Assembly: GCA_001795535.1 (NCBI GenBank)
Contig: MGPK01000069.1
Coordinates: 21,250-72,673 of the forward strand
Reading direction: 5' to 3'
Source of the DNA: Deltaproteobacteria bacterium GWA2_54_12
GTDB lineage: Bacteria; Desulfobacterota; GWC2-55-46
DNA: 51,424 bases
Part shown: positions 14,758 to 23,870 of the stretch, in pieces
How positions within the stretch are numbered: the stretch's first letter is position 1
Layout of the letters: every line of letters begins with the position of its first letter
Translations under genes and position numbers: made by a program
Notes under the pieces: generated by a model
Database searches by the model: none
What the model saw: the letters and a program-made list of their open reading frames with translations, nothing else
Told to the model about the DNA's origin: nothing

Positions 14758-17700
14758 ATGAAAAACACCTCAACCCATCCTGATAAAATGTCCGCGAGCG
14801 GATACAAAGGGCTCCTTAAGTCCCTGGGCTTCCAGTCGTTCCTGTGGACCCAATTCCTCGGCGCGTTCAACGATAATCTCTTCAAGATAGTCTTATCCAT
14901 GATAGCCGTGAACCTCGCTACCGACGGCTCTGGCGGCGGCTATGTCTCGATGGTCGGCGCGGTCTTCATACTCCCGTTCTTCATCTTCTCCGGCTACGCC
15001 GGATATGTCTCCGATGTCTTCAACAAGAGGACAGTCCTAATCATCACGAAGGCCTTCGAGATAGTGGCCGTGACGGTCGGCTTTTTCGCTTTCTGGTCCG
15101 GGAGGGTCGAGCTCATGCTCGCAACCCTCTTTCTCATGGCGGTCCACTCCACCTTTTTCAGCCCGGCGAAATACGGCATAGTCCCGGAGATGCTCCCGGA
15201 CAGCGAGCTTTCCCGCGCCAACGGCCTTCTTGAGATGTCCACCTTCTTCGCAATCATAATCGGCACCTCGGCAGGCACCATAATGTACTCTGCCCTCAAA
15301 GACAGCTTGCCGCTCGTCGGAATCTTTCTCATTGCCATAGCCTGCCTCGGCACCATTATGAGCTTCGGCATACCCAGAGTGCCGTCCTCAGGCGCGCAAA
15401 CGAAGTTCAGGGTGAACCCCTGGGGCGAAATAGGCCAGGGACTCAAGTCCCTCATGAAGACAAAGCTCCTCCTCTTTACGGTCGGCGGGATAACCTACTT
15501 CTGGTTCATGGGCTCGCTCCTCCAGATGGACATACTCCTTCTCGGCAAGGAGGTCATGCATCTCAGCGACTTCTGGGTAGGCATACTCATAACCTTCCTC
15601 GCCGTCGGCATAGGCACGGGAAGCGTCGTGGCCGGGAGGCTCTCGGGCGACAAGGTCGAACCGGGCCTTGTACCGCTCGGCTCCATAGGCATGGGCCTGT
15701 TCTCGGTCCTCCTTGCCTGCTCTTCCGACAGCTATCCGAGGACGGCTGCCGCCATGATAATGCTCGGCTTCTTCGGCGGCCTTTTCATAGTGCCGCTCAA
15801 CGCCCTCCTGCAGCAGAAGAGCGGGGCAGAGGAAAAGGGCAGGATAATCGCCACTAACAATTTCGTCAACACCGTGGGCATACTCCTGGCCTCGGGCGTA
15901 CTCTGGCTCATGACCGAGTTCTTTCATGTCCCGGCTGACAAGATAATCCTCGGCTTCGGGGTGCTGACCCTCCTTGCCACAATCTGGATGTGCATGTCAT
16001 TGCCTGATTTCCTCATCAGGTTCGTCTTCTGGATGCTCACGCACACCCTTTACAAGATAAAGATAGTCGGCCAGGAAAATGTGCCTGTTAAGGGCCCGGC
16101 CATACTTGTCTCCAACCACATGTCCTTTGTAGACGCCTTCCTGGTCGGGGCGTGCGTGCAGAGGTTCATCAGGTTCATGATCTACGAGTACTTCTACGAG
16201 ATAAAAGCCATCAAGTGGCTTTTGAAGCTCATGAAAGCCGTCCCCATCGCCGACGGCAACAAAAGGGAGGTATTGAAATCCCTCTCAGCCGCAAGGGAAG
16301 AGCTCAAAGCGGGCCACATGGTCTGCATATTCGCTGAGGGCGCTATCACCCGGACAGGCAACCTCCTGCCCTTTAAAAAGGGCTTTGAACGGATAGCCGA
16401 CGGACTCGATGTCCCCATCATACCGGTTCACCTGGACAGGGTATGGGGCTCGATATTCAGCTTCAAGGGTCTGAAGTTCTTCTGGAAGCTCCCCACGCAT
16501 TTCCCCTATCCCGTGACGGTCTCCTTTGGCGAGCCTTTAGTGGGCGCCAGCGCTCACGAGGTAAGGCAGGCGGTGATGGAACTCGGGAGCCGCGCGCTAG
16601 ACCACAGGAGAGTAAGCGACGACCTCCTGCACCTGAGGTTCATGAAGACCGCGAGAAAACGCCTCTTTACGCTCTGCATGGCGGATTCCACCGGCAAGAA
16701 GCTCTCATGGCTGAAAACGCTCGCGGCCTCTCTCGCGTTGTCGAAGTGGATGAACAGGAACTGCAAGTCAGATACCGTCGCCGTCATGCTCCCGGCGACG
16801 GTCGCAGGGGCGCTTGCCAATATCTCATGCCTCATGGCAGGTAAGACCGCTGTCAACCTCAACTTCACCGCCGGAAAAGATGCCGTATCATCCGCCCTCG
16901 AACAATGCGGGGCCGACGCGGTATTAACCTCGAAGGCCTTCATAGCCAAGGCCGGGGTCGAGCAGGACAGCCGCATGGTCTTCCTCGAAGATGTGATGAA
17001 GGGAGTAGGCAAGGGCCAGTTGCTCTTTTTCCTCCTCTCCTCCCTCGTACTCCCGGCAAAGGTCCTTTCAGCGTTCTTCTGCCACGGGAAGCTTGACCCC
17101 GACTCTCTGGCGACTATCATCTTCACGAGCGGGTCTACAGGAGAGCCCAAAGGCGTCATGCTCTCCCATCACAATATAGTCTCCAACATAGAAGGGTTCC
17201 AGCAGATATTCCAGGTCTCGGGCAAGGACACCATCCTTGGGACTTTGCCCTTTTTCCATGCCTTCGGCTATACGGCTACCATCTGGTTCCCGCTTCTTAC
17301 GGGCTTCCCGGCGGTCTACCATCCAAACCCGATGGACGCCAAAGGCGTGGGCGAGCTGGCCAGGACGAAAAAAGCTACAATGCTCATAGGCACACCGACC
17401 TTTTACAACGCCTACATCAAAAAGTGCCAGCCTGAAGACTTCAGCCACTTGAGGTATGCCATTGCCGGGGCTGAAAAGCTTAAGAGCCAGACCGCGAGCG
17501 AGTTCAAGGCCAAATTTCATAAAGACCTGCTCGAAGGTTACGGCTGCACCGAGATGGGGCCAGCCGTCTCGGTCAATATCCATGACATAGAGGACGGGTC
17601 AATAAGGCAGCAGGGCCGCAAATCCGGCACAGTGGGCCACCCCATACCCGGCGTTTCTGTGAAGGTCGTGGACCCTGAGACAGGCGAGCCGCTACCACCG

Positions 17701-18177
17701 AACGAGGGTGGCATGCTCCTTGTAAAAGGCCCCAGCCTCATGCTCGGCTATTATAAAAATCCTGAAGCTACCGCGAAGGTAATGCGCGACGGCTGGTATG
17801 TGACAGGAGACATCGCCTCTGTCGGGGAGGACGGCTTCATGACCATACTCGACCGCGTATCGAGGTTCAGCAAAATAGGCGGAGAAATGGTGCCGCACAT
17901 GAAGATAGAAGAAGCGCTGGCAACGGTATTAGGCTGCGACTGCGCTGTCACATCGATCGAAGACAAAATAAGGGGAGAGAGGATATACGCCTTTTACACC
18001 AGATGCGACCTCGACCCGAATGACGCCTGGAGCATGCTCGCGGCAACCGGCCTTCCAAGGCTGTGGCTGCCAAAAAGGGACAACATCATCTGCCTTGACG
18101 AACTGCCCGCAGGCCCTACAGGCAAGCTCGACCTGAAGAGAATAAAAGAGATGGCCTTAGAGCTGGCGGGAGCGTAG
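14758..18177 (+). CDS. MFS transporter / PlsC acyltransferase / acyl-ACP synthetase fusion (Aas-LplT type)
   Basis: 1139 residues fusing three activities for lysophospholipid salvage at the inner membrane. Residues 1-415 are a 12-helix MFS domain like the lysophospholipid flippase LplT (FLGAFNDNLFKI signature). About 425-625 is a PlsC-type acyltransferase with the catalytic block as NHMSFVD and the acceptor-site motif FAEGAITRTG near 524. About 650-1139 is an AMP-forming acyl-acyl carrier ligase with TSGSTGEPKG (near 790), GYGCTEMGP (near 927) and TGD (near 1016). E. coli has separate LplT and Aas proteins, and full three-part fusions are known in other bacteria. It follows fhs by 20 bp with no visible ribosome site; an ATG at 14788 is an alternative start. 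Confidence 0.92.
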   Translation: MKNTSTHPDKMSASGYKGLLKSLGFQSFLWTQFLGAFNDNLFKIVLSMIAVNLATDGSGGGYVSMVGAVFILPFFIFSGYAGYVSDVFNKRTVLIITKAFEIVAVTVGFFAFWSGRVELMLATLFLMAVHSTFFSPAKYGIVPEMLPDSELSRANGLLEMSTFFAIIIGTSAGTIMYSALKDSLPLVGIFLIAIACLGTIMSFGIPRVPSSGAQTKFRVNPWGEIGQGLKSLMKTKLLLFTVGGITYFWFMGSLLQMDILLLGKEVMHLSDFWVGILITFLAVGIGTGSVVAGRLSGDKVEPGLVPLGSIGMGLFSVLLACSSDSYPRTAAAMIMLGFFGGLFIVPLNALLQQKSGAEEKGRIIATNNFVNTVGILLASGVLWLMTEFFHVPADKIILGFGVLTLLATIWMCMSLPDFLIRFVFWMLTHTLYKIKIVGQENVPVKGPAILVSNHMSFVDAFLVGACVQRFIRFMIYEYFYEIKAIKWLLKLMKAVPIADGNKREVLKSLSAAREELKAGHMVCIFAEGAITRTGNLLPFKKGFERIADGLDVPIIPVHLDRVWGSIFSFKGLKFFWKLPTHFPYPVTVSFGEPLVGASAHEVRQAVMELGSRALDHRRVSDDLLHLRFMKTARKRLFTLCMADSTGKKLSWLKTLAASLALSKWMNRNCKSDTVAVMLPATVAGALANISCLMAGKTAVNLNFTAGKDAVSSALEQCGADAVLTSKAFIAKAGVEQDSRMVFLEDVMKGVGKGQLLFFLLSSLVLPAKVLSAFFCHGKLDPDSLATIIFTSGSTGEPKGVMLSHHNIVSNIEGFQQIFQVSGKDTILGTLPFFHAFGYTATIWFPLLTGFPAVYHPNPMDAKGVGELARTKKATMLIGTPTFYNAYIKKCQPEDFSHLRYAIAGAEKLKSQTASEFKAKFHKDLLEGYGCTEMGPAVSVNIHDIEDGSIRQQGRKSGTVGHPIPGVSVKVVDPETGEPLPPNEGGMLLVKGPSLMLGYYKNPEATAKVMRDGWYVTGDIASVGEDGFMTILDRVSRFSKIGGEMVPHMKIEEALATVLGCDCAVTSIEDKIRGERIYAFYTRCDLDPNDAWSMLAATGLPRLWLPKRDNIICLDELPAGPTGKLDLKRIKEMALELAGA

Positions 18178-18206
18178 TAAAGGAAGCGACCTCAAACCAG
18201 TAGTAG

Positions 18207-18229
18207 GGTGGGCTGTGCCCACCTTTTTT
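18207..18229 (+). terminator. Palindrome with T-run, likely terminator of aas-like gene
   Basis: GGTGGGC-TGT-GCCCACC followed by TTTTTT. The same palindrome family recurs without a T-run at 21554, 28750 and 36234, so a mobile repeat seems to have been used as a terminator here. Confidence 0.65.
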
Positions 18230-18527
18230 GTATCAAAGCCTTTTGCGCGCTGCCTTTTCTATTTACCAAGTCATCTCACCCCCGCTCGAAATTCAATTTT
18301 CTATCCTGCAAAAATTGTCGCACGCTCAGAATGACTGATAAAGCATGTGTTGGGTTACGCTTCGCTAACCCAACCTACGAAGCTCATTCCGCCCTGTTAC
18401 GGGGTATGTGTTAAAGACAATACAAAAACAAACCTTCCTCAGCCTGTCTTTTAAGCCAGTTCAATTCGAGACGCTTATGTGATAGATTGGACATTCCTCA
18501 AGAAACGGCCATCCTAAAAGGAGAGTC
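18230..18527. repeat. Intergenic repeat mosaic upstream of comEC
   Basis: No gene is seen. It holds GTTGGGTTA-CGCTTCGC-TAACCCAAC (18349-18374), also at 21590-21613 and 28704-28729. It also holds a block CCGCCCTGTTACGGGGTATGTG... (18389-18428) repeated at 36455-36494, and a segment with ATCCTGCAAAAATTGTCG (about 18304-18321) repeated near 42504. The comEC ribosome site AAAGGAGAG precedes ATG 18528. Confidence 0.65.
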
Positions 18528-20948
18528 ATGGGCCCGCTCCTGCCCCCGTTCCTTTCTTTCGCTTCCGGTATCGCGCTTGGCGACTTTCTCGGCCTTGGGT
18601 ACGGCGCATCAATTGGCGCTCTGGCGCTCTCCGTTGCCTTCGTCGCGCTTCTGTACTCCCTGAAGTTCAGGTTCAGCACCCTTGCGCTTATCCCGCTCTT
18701 TTTTTCACTTGGCTCGCTTTTCATAATCCCTTTTTCAACGCCTGAGTTCCCAACAAACCATATCCTCAATATCGTAAGGGAGAACCCTATATCCCAGAGG
18801 GCCGGCAGCCTTATAGAAGGCAAAGTGGACTCTATTGAGTCAACCGGCAGACGCACAAGACTCTGGCTGGATACAGACGGCTTTATCGATAAGACCGGCC
18901 GGAAGAGCGTAACAGGCAAGGTGCTCCTTTCCATAAACGGAAGGATGGAGCTTCTTCCGGGAGACCGCGTGCGCCTTCTTGCCATGCTCGGTGAGCCGCA
19001 CACCTTTGGCAACCCCGGCGAGTTTGACTACAGGCAGTGGCTCAAAAGAAGGGGCGTGCTGGTAACCGGCTATGTGAAGAGCGAAAAGCTCATCGAGCGC
19101 CTTCAAGAAGGCAAAGGCCCCTCTTCGCTTATTCAACGGACAAGGATGGAGATAGCGCGCTTCATAGACTCGAGCGGCGCATACTATCCGGAACCATTGA
19201 AGGCCCTCGTCATCTCAGGACAGGGCGGCATAGACCGGGCTCTCAGGGAGGCCTTCGCCGTTACCGGCACGGCCCATATCCTTTCCATATCAGGGCTTCA
19301 TGTCGGCATGGTAGCGGCATTTTCATACTGGGTCATGCTCTTTATTTTCAAGAGGTCTGAAAGAGTCCTCCTCGCGCTGAACGCCAAAAAAACCGCCATC
19401 ATCCTCGCGGCTGTTCCGACCTTGATTTACGCCCTTCTTGCCGGGCTCCCGGTGGCGACCCAGAGGTCTGTCGTGATGGCGCTCGCCTTCATAGCGTCAT
19501 TCGCCATAGGCAGGGGAAAAGACCACCTCAACACCCTTTCGCTGGCAGGCCTTGTCATACTCGCCATCAACCCGGCCTCGGTGTGGGATGTGTCCTTTCA
19601 GCTGAGCTTCGGCGCGATGGCCTCGATAATAATACTTGTCCCTCGTTTCAAAGAGCTACTTGGCAAATCCTCCGAGGACTCCACTGAAGAAAAAGACAAG
19701 AGCGCGAAAAAAGCCGCGCTGATTTTTTTCAGAAAACGCCTCCTTCCGCTTCTCCTCGTGACAATAGCCGCGGGGGTCGGCACCTCGCCCATACTGGCCT
19801 ATCATTTCCACAGGGTCTCTGTTGCCGGACTTGCCGCCAACCTCGTAGCGGTCCCGCTTGCCGGGGTCGCCGTTCCTTTTCTACTCGTATCCTCTGCCCT
19901 GCTCCCGGTGTCTGAGGCACTCGCCTGGATAACGCTCTTCCCGGCTGATATGGCATTCAGCCTGCTTGCCGGGGCAGTGACGCTTTTCGCCTCGATCCCC
20001 TATGCCTCGTTGTGGGTGGCTCCCCCAGCGCTCCACGAGGTTGTCCTTTATTACATGCTGATATTTTCTGCCGCGCATCTGGGCAGGGCGCGCGTTTACA
20101 GGTACGCCGCCCCGGCTGCTGCGGCGCTCCTCATCGCCCTTCCCTGGGCACTGGATTTTAAAGAGCCTCGGTCCGTACTGAGAGTAACCTACCTGAGCGT
20201 GGGACAGGGCGACTCCGCCTTTGTCGAGCTGCCCGGCGGCAAGACAATGCTCATAGACGGCGGGGGCACGAACAACCCAGATTTTGACACGGGCGAGCGC
20301 GTAGTGGCGCCCTTCCTGAGGTCAAAGGGAGTTGAGAGGATAGATTACATGGTGCTGAGCCATGCCCAGCAGGACCACATGGGCGGACTGTTGTTCGTTG
20401 CGAAAAACATGGAAGTAGGCGAGTTCTGGTGGAACGGCGAAGGCGACCTCGGCAAGCTCGAGACGGCCCTTGACGAGAACAGGGCCATGAAGAGGATAGT
20501 CAATTCATCGGCAGAAAAATTAAATGCCGGACTGGCACGAATCGAGTTTTTCAATCCTTCCGGCGGCCTTGGTCTCGATGAGAACGACAACTCGCTTGTG
20601 TTGAAGATAAGTTTCGGGGAAAGGTCGTTTCTTTTCACCGGGGATATAGCCGGGAAAGCCGAAAAGCTCCTCGCCTCCAAGCACCTCAAGTCGGATGTGA
20701 TGAAAGCTCCGCACCACGGCTCAAAGTATTCGTCAACGGCCGATTTTCTCTCAATGGTGAAGCCGTCTGCCGTCGTCATCTCGGCGGGAAGGCTCAACAG
20801 CTTCGGCTTTCCGCACAGGGAGGCGCTCGAAAGGTACGGGGAGGCCGGGGCAGAAGCATTTAGGACGGACACAATGGGCGCGGTCATTATTGAGACCGAC
20901 GGCAAAAACCTTCTGAAAAAGAGCTATTTGACTGCCGGGGAACCATAG
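18528..20948 (+). CDS. comEC: DNA internalisation competence protein ComEC/Rec2
   Basis: Inner-membrane channel for single-stranded DNA uptake during transformation; 806 residues, full length. An N-terminal OB-like soluble region (about 80-190) sits between hydrophobic helices. The Competence domain (about 215-500) has the signature SISGLHVGM near 252 and LLAGLPVATQRSVVM. A C-terminal metallo-beta-lactamase domain (about 545-806) starts SVGQGDSAFVELPGG and LIDGGG, with HAQQDHMGG (His and Asp-His ligands near 610), FTGD and APHHGSKYS, so its metal site looks intact. No other competence gene is in the window. Ribosome site AGGAG precedes ATG 18528. The DUF4124 gene follows 34 bp downstream but has its own promoter. 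Confidence 0.95.
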   Translation: MGPLLPPFLSFASGIALGDFLGLGYGASIGALALSVAFVALLYSLKFRFSTLALIPLFFSLGSLFIIPFSTPEFPTNHILNIVRENPISQRAGSLIEGKVDSIESTGRRTRLWLDTDGFIDKTGRKSVTGKVLLSINGRMELLPGDRVRLLAMLGEPHTFGNPGEFDYRQWLKRRGVLVTGYVKSEKLIERLQEGKGPSSLIQRTRMEIARFIDSSGAYYPEPLKALVISGQGGIDRALREAFAVTGTAHILSISGLHVGMVAAFSYWVMLFIFKRSERVLLALNAKKTAIILAAVPTLIYALLAGLPVATQRSVVMALAFIASFAIGRGKDHLNTLSLAGLVILAINPASVWDVSFQLSFGAMASIIILVPRFKELLGKSSEDSTEEKDKSAKKAALIFFRKRLLPLLLVTIAAGVGTSPILAYHFHRVSVAGLAANLVAVPLAGVAVPFLLVSSALLPVSEALAWITLFPADMAFSLLAGAVTLFASIPYASLWVAPPALHEVVLYYMLIFSAAHLGRARVYRYAAPAAAALLIALPWALDFKEPRSVLRVTYLSVGQGDSAFVELPGGKTMLIDGGGTNNPDFDTGERVVAPFLRSKGVERIDYMVLSHAQQDHMGGLLFVAKNMEVGEFWWNGEGDLGKLETALDENRAMKRIVNSSAEKLNAGLARIEFFNPSGGLGLDENDNSLVLKISFGERSFLFTGDIAGKAEKLLASKHLKSDVMKAPHHGSKYSSTADFLSMVKPSAVVISAGRLNSFGFPHREALERYGEAGAEAFRTDTMGAVIIETDGKNLLKKSYLTAGEP

Positions 20949-20956
20949 ACTATACT
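20928..20956 (+). promoter_or_regulatory. Sigma-70 promoter for DUF4124 gene
   Basis: TTGACT, 17-nt spacer, TATACT, straddling the comEC stop codon. The start would be near 20963, 20 nt before ATG 20983. Confidence 0.6.
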
Positions 20957-20982
20957 TCCATGATAAAATGAGAGGTGCCAAA

Positions 20983-21540
20983 ATGAAAAGAATCCTACCT
21001 GCCTTGCTCATCCTCCTTTTTGCCGGGTCTGCCTTCGCGGACCTGTACCAGTGGAAAGACGAGCGCGGAGTCATCCATATAACGGACAGCATGGAAAAGG
21101 TCCCCTCAAAATACAGGGACGAGGTAAGAGTATTCAAGGAAGGGCCAAAACAGGCTCCCGCCCCTGAGCAGGAGGCCGTGCCTGAGGAGGACACCGGTCC
21201 CGACCTCGATGTAACGACACCGCCCTCCCTTGAGCAGGAAGCAGAGGAACTGTACGGAGACCAGACCCTGGAGTGGTGGAAACAGAGCTTTCAGGAAAAA
21301 CGCTCTAAGATAAACGACCTCCAGTCATCTATCAATGCCAAGACCCAGTTCATGCAGGTCTTTGAAGCAGGCAGACGGTTCGGCCAGGTCTTTGATGCCG
21401 AGAGCGTCACCAAATACAACATAGTGAAAAAAGAACTGCCAGAAGACTTGAAGAAACTTGCATTACTCAGGGAAGAGTACTCGGAATTCCAGGATAAGGC
21501 TACCCGCGCCGGGGTCCCCAAAGAAATAAGGGAGCCGTAA
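20983..21540 (+). CDS. DUF4124-domain secreted protein
   Basis: 185 residues from MKRILPALLILLFAGSAFA, a signal peptide. The DUF4124 core follows at once (DLYQWKDERGVIHITDSMEKVPSKYR), a small beta fold common in periplasmic proteins. An acidic Pro/Glu-rich linker (about 55-95) and a helical, probably coiled-coil C-terminus (WWKQSFQEKRSKINDLQSSINAKTQFM) complete it. ATG 20983 fits an AGAGGTG ribosome site; an ATG at 20968 is too close to it. DUF4124 has no settled biochemical role; proposed parts in peptidoglycan or envelope contexts are not proven. Confidence 0.85.
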   Translation: MKRILPALLILLFAGSAFADLYQWKDERGVIHITDSMEKVPSKYRDEVRVFKEGPKQAPAPEQEAVPEEDTGPDLDVTTPPSLEQEAEELYGDQTLEWWKQSFQEKRSKINDLQSSINAKTQFMQVFEAGRRFGQVFDAESVTKYNIVKKELPEDLKKLALLREEYSEFQDKATRAGVPKEIREP

Positions 21541-21553
21541 GCTCGGCAGCGAA

Positions 21554-21613
21554 GGTGGGCTGCGCCCACCATTTCAGATAAAATGTTTATTGGGTTACGC
21601 TTCGCTAACCCAA
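21554..21613. repeat. Paired short palindromic repeats
   Basis: GGTGGGC-TGC-GCCCACC (21554-21570) and TTGGGTTA-CGCTTCGC-TAACCCAA (21590-21613), the same two motifs paired as at 18207/18349 and, inverted, at 28704/28750. Confidence 0.75.
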
Positions 21614-21628
21614 CGAACTGCTAAATAA

Positions 21629-21660
21629 CAAAAAGGGGCTTAAGGCCCCTTTTTGTTTTT
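21629..21660. terminator. Bidirectional intrinsic terminator between convergent genes
   Basis: AAAAAGGGGCTTAAGGCCCCTTTTT with A/T runs on both sides. It serves the DUF4124 gene on the plus strand and the MBL gene on the minus strand. Confidence 0.8.
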
Positions 21661-21681
21661 CATATTGATCCGGCAACCAGC

Positions 21682-22524
21682 CTAAAGCGTTATCTCCGTG
21701 CCAGTCGCGACCGCGAAGCACTCCAGCGAAGAGCCCTTCTTTTTAATGAATCCCCTGCACTCTTCCACCATCTTGTCGACCTGATCGTCTGTCCTGTCCT
21801 GGTTCTGATGGAAAAGGCCGAGCGACTTCACGCCCGCGTCAAGGGCGAGCTGGAGAGTATCGAGAAAAACCGAGTGGCCCCATCCCCTGGTCTGGGTCTC
21901 GTATTCCTCCCTCGTGTACTCCGCGTCATGGAACAGGAGGTCCGCGCCCTGGCAGAACTTGACATACTCGTCATAGCCGAGGCCGAACGGGTGGTGAAAG
22001 GTCAGCTCGTTGTCAGTGAGAAAGACGAACGATTTGCCGTTTTCCTCAAGCCTGTAGCCAACGCCCTGGTTGGGGTGGCTTATGGGAATGGTATTTATGT
22101 TGACCGAACCTATGGAGTAGTCCTTGTGCTTCATTTTGAGGAAAGAGATCTCGGCGTTTATGTCCTCGAACTCGATCGGGAAGTATGGCGCGGTCATGGT
22201 CTTGGAGATGATCCGTTTCAGGGAGTCCTGCGTGTTCTGAGGGCCGTGTATCCTTATCTCGCTGTCTTTCCTGTAGATAGGTTTGAAAAACGGAAAGCCC
22301 GAAAGGTGGTCCCAATGGGCATGGGTAAGCAGCAGATTTATCCTGCGTGGGCTTTCGTTCACGAGCCTGTTGCCCAAAAGCCTTATGCCTGTGCCGGCGT
22401 CGATGACGATCAGGTCGCCAGAGCTGGCCTGGACCTCGATGCAGGTCGTGTCCCCGCCGTACTTGATATAATTGCAGCCTGAGACGGAAATCGAACCCCT
22501 CGACCCCCAGCATCTTATTATCAT
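21682..22524 (-). CDS. MBL-fold metallo-hydrolase (RNase Z / cyclic-nucleotide phosphodiesterase-like)
   Basis: 280 residues, cytoplasmic. The zinc motif HAHWDH is at 68-73 (TH-AHWDHLSGFPFF), with further ligands in ISHP, DAEYTREE and a C-terminal His (GLFHQNQDRTDDQ). The opening IRCWGSRGSISVSG is typical of a family related to RNase Z and class II cyclic-nucleotide phosphodiesterases. Members are often found near chemotaxis and signalling genes, as here. The substrate is unknown. It is monocistronic, with a strong promoter at 22621-22649 and a 90-nt leader. The GGTATGCG-type region ahead of ATG 22524 lacks a strong ribosome site. Confidence 0.85.
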   Translation of the reverse strand: MIIRCWGSRGSISVSGCNYIKYGGDTTCIEVQASSGDLIVIDAGTGIRLLGNRLVNESPRRINLLLTHAHWDHLSGFPFFKPIYRKDSEIRIHGPQNTQDSLKRIISKTMTAPYFPIEFEDINAEISFLKMKHKDYSIGSVNINTIPISHPNQGVGYRLEENGKSFVFLTDNELTFHHPFGLGYDEYVKFCQGADLLFHDAEYTREEYETQTRGWGHSVFLDTLQLALDAGVKSLGLFHQNQDRTDDQVDKMVEECRGFIKKKGSSLECFAVATGTEITL

Positions 22525-22620
22525 GGGAGCCCTGCGGCTGAATAACCGGTATGCGTTATGTGTCGTTTCATCATCGCGGAAAGCCTTGATATTCTTATAC
22601 GGCTGAAATTATAGCACCGT

Positions 22621-22649
22621 ATTATAATTATTCGTGTGACTTTAGTCAA
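22621..22649 (-). promoter_or_regulatory. Strong sigma-70 promoter for MBL gene
   Basis: The minus strand reads TTGACT, a 17-nt spacer and TATAAT, near consensus. A second TATAAT lies about 17 nt further downstream. It sits in the gap after larC, so the MBL gene is transcribed separately. Confidence 0.65.
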
Positions 22650-22676
22650 TCGCATATGGAAGATGTAATCCGGGCT

Positions 22677-23855
22677 TTACCGCAGCCCATTCGCGGCTTC
22701 TCTCGCGGCGTCAATCACCTGCTTTAACGGCACGCCTTTTTTTTCGGCAGCGGCCCTGCAGTCCTCGTATTCGGGTTGGATATTCACGACCCGGCCACCA
22801 CGCAAGGCAAGCTTCACCCTTACAATGCCGAAAGGGGTCTTGACCTTTGCCGCCTTCCTCTCAAGACAGTGCCTGTCCACCTCATAGGCGCGCACGCCGA
22901 TGGTAGTCGATTCGGCGAATATGACATCGAGCAGTCCGTCTTTTTTTTCACTATCGGTCAGGACAGAAAGGAGAACGCCCGGCCTTCCTTTTTTCATCTG
23001 CACCGGCGTATAAAAAGCGTCGAGCGCGCCTTTCTCAAGGAGCTTGTCCAGCAGATAGCCAGCGACCTGGGGGCTCATGTCGTCAATGTTCGTCTCGAGG
23101 ACTGTGAGCCTCTCCACGCCTTCGGCTGTCCCACCCCCGATAGAAGAGCCGATGACCGCCCTCAGCAGATTAGCCGACTCCTTGAAGTCCTTTTTCCCAG
23201 CCCCATAACCCGCCCCCTCTATGGTCATCGAAGGCATGGGGCCGAAGGACGAGGCAAGGGTCTTCACTATGGCCGCGCCTGTGGGCGTCGTAAGCTCGAA
23301 AGGGGCGGTCGAGGCGGCAGTTGGCACGCCTTTTAAAATCTCAAGGGTTGCGGGTGCCGGAATGGGTATGGTGCCGTGCATGGTCCTGGCCCAGCCCGTG
23401 CCCAGGGCTATGGGGGAGGCTACGATTTTACTCACCTTGAGCGAGTCAACGGCTATGGCCGCGCCGACTATATCGATTATCGAGTCCATCGCCCCGACTT
23501 CATGGAAGTGAACCTCGTCGGCCTTAATGCCGTGTATCTTGCCCTCGGATTCCGCGATGACTTTGAAGATGGCCGTGGAAAGGAACTTCACCTTCGGGGA
23601 GAGGGCGCTTTCTTCTATGATTTTTTTTATGTCCTTGAATGTCCTGTGATGGTGCGATTCAGTAAGCCTCACCTTGAATGTGGTCCCGGTTATCGAATGG
23701 CGCGAAACCTTTTTTATCTCGACATCTATCTTGTCCACTGGGAGCTTTTTCAGTTCCCTCAATATCATCTTCGGGTCTACCCCCAGATCAATGAGGGCCG
23801 CGAGGAACATGTCTCCGCTTATGCCCATGGGGCAGTCGAGGTAAAGGGTCTTCAT
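22677..23855 (-). CDS. larC: LarC, nickel insertion into the pyridinium pincer cofactor
   Basis: Cyclometallase that inserts nickel into the P2TMN precursor to give the nickel-pincer nucleotide used by LarA-type racemases and epimerases. 392 residues as a single uninterrupted frame; in some lactobacilli LarC is made through a frameshift, which is not seen here. The family opening YLDCPMGISGDMFLAALIDLG, a His-rich stretch (ESHHHRTF), HFHEVGAMDSIIDIVG and ELTTPTGAAI are all present. It starts 15 bp after larB in the operon that also encodes CheA. Neither larA nor larE is in the window, so the client enzyme must be elsewhere. Confidence 0.93.
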   Translation of the reverse strand: MKTLYLDCPMGISGDMFLAALIDLGVDPKMILRELKKLPVDKIDVEIKKVSRHSITGTTFKVRLTESHHHRTFKDIKKIIEESALSPKVKFLSTAIFKVIAESEGKIHGIKADEVHFHEVGAMDSIIDIVGAAIAVDSLKVSKIVASPIALGTGWARTMHGTIPIPAPATLEILKGVPTAASTAPFELTTPTGAAIVKTLASSFGPMPSMTIEGAGYGAGKKDFKESANLLRAVIGSSIGGGTAEGVERLTVLETNIDDMSPQVAGYLLDKLLEKGALDAFYTPVQMKKGRPGVLLSVLTDSEKKDGLLDVIFAESTTIGVRAYEVDRHCLERKAAKVKTPFGIVRVKLALRGGRVVNIQPEYEDCRAAAEKKGVPLKQVIDAAREAANGLR

Positions 23856-23870
23856 TATTTCTCCGTTCGT

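Noticed and set aside
22677-23855. Programmed frameshift in larC as seen in lactobacilli
   Set aside because: The frame is continuous over the whole 392-residue protein, so none is needed.
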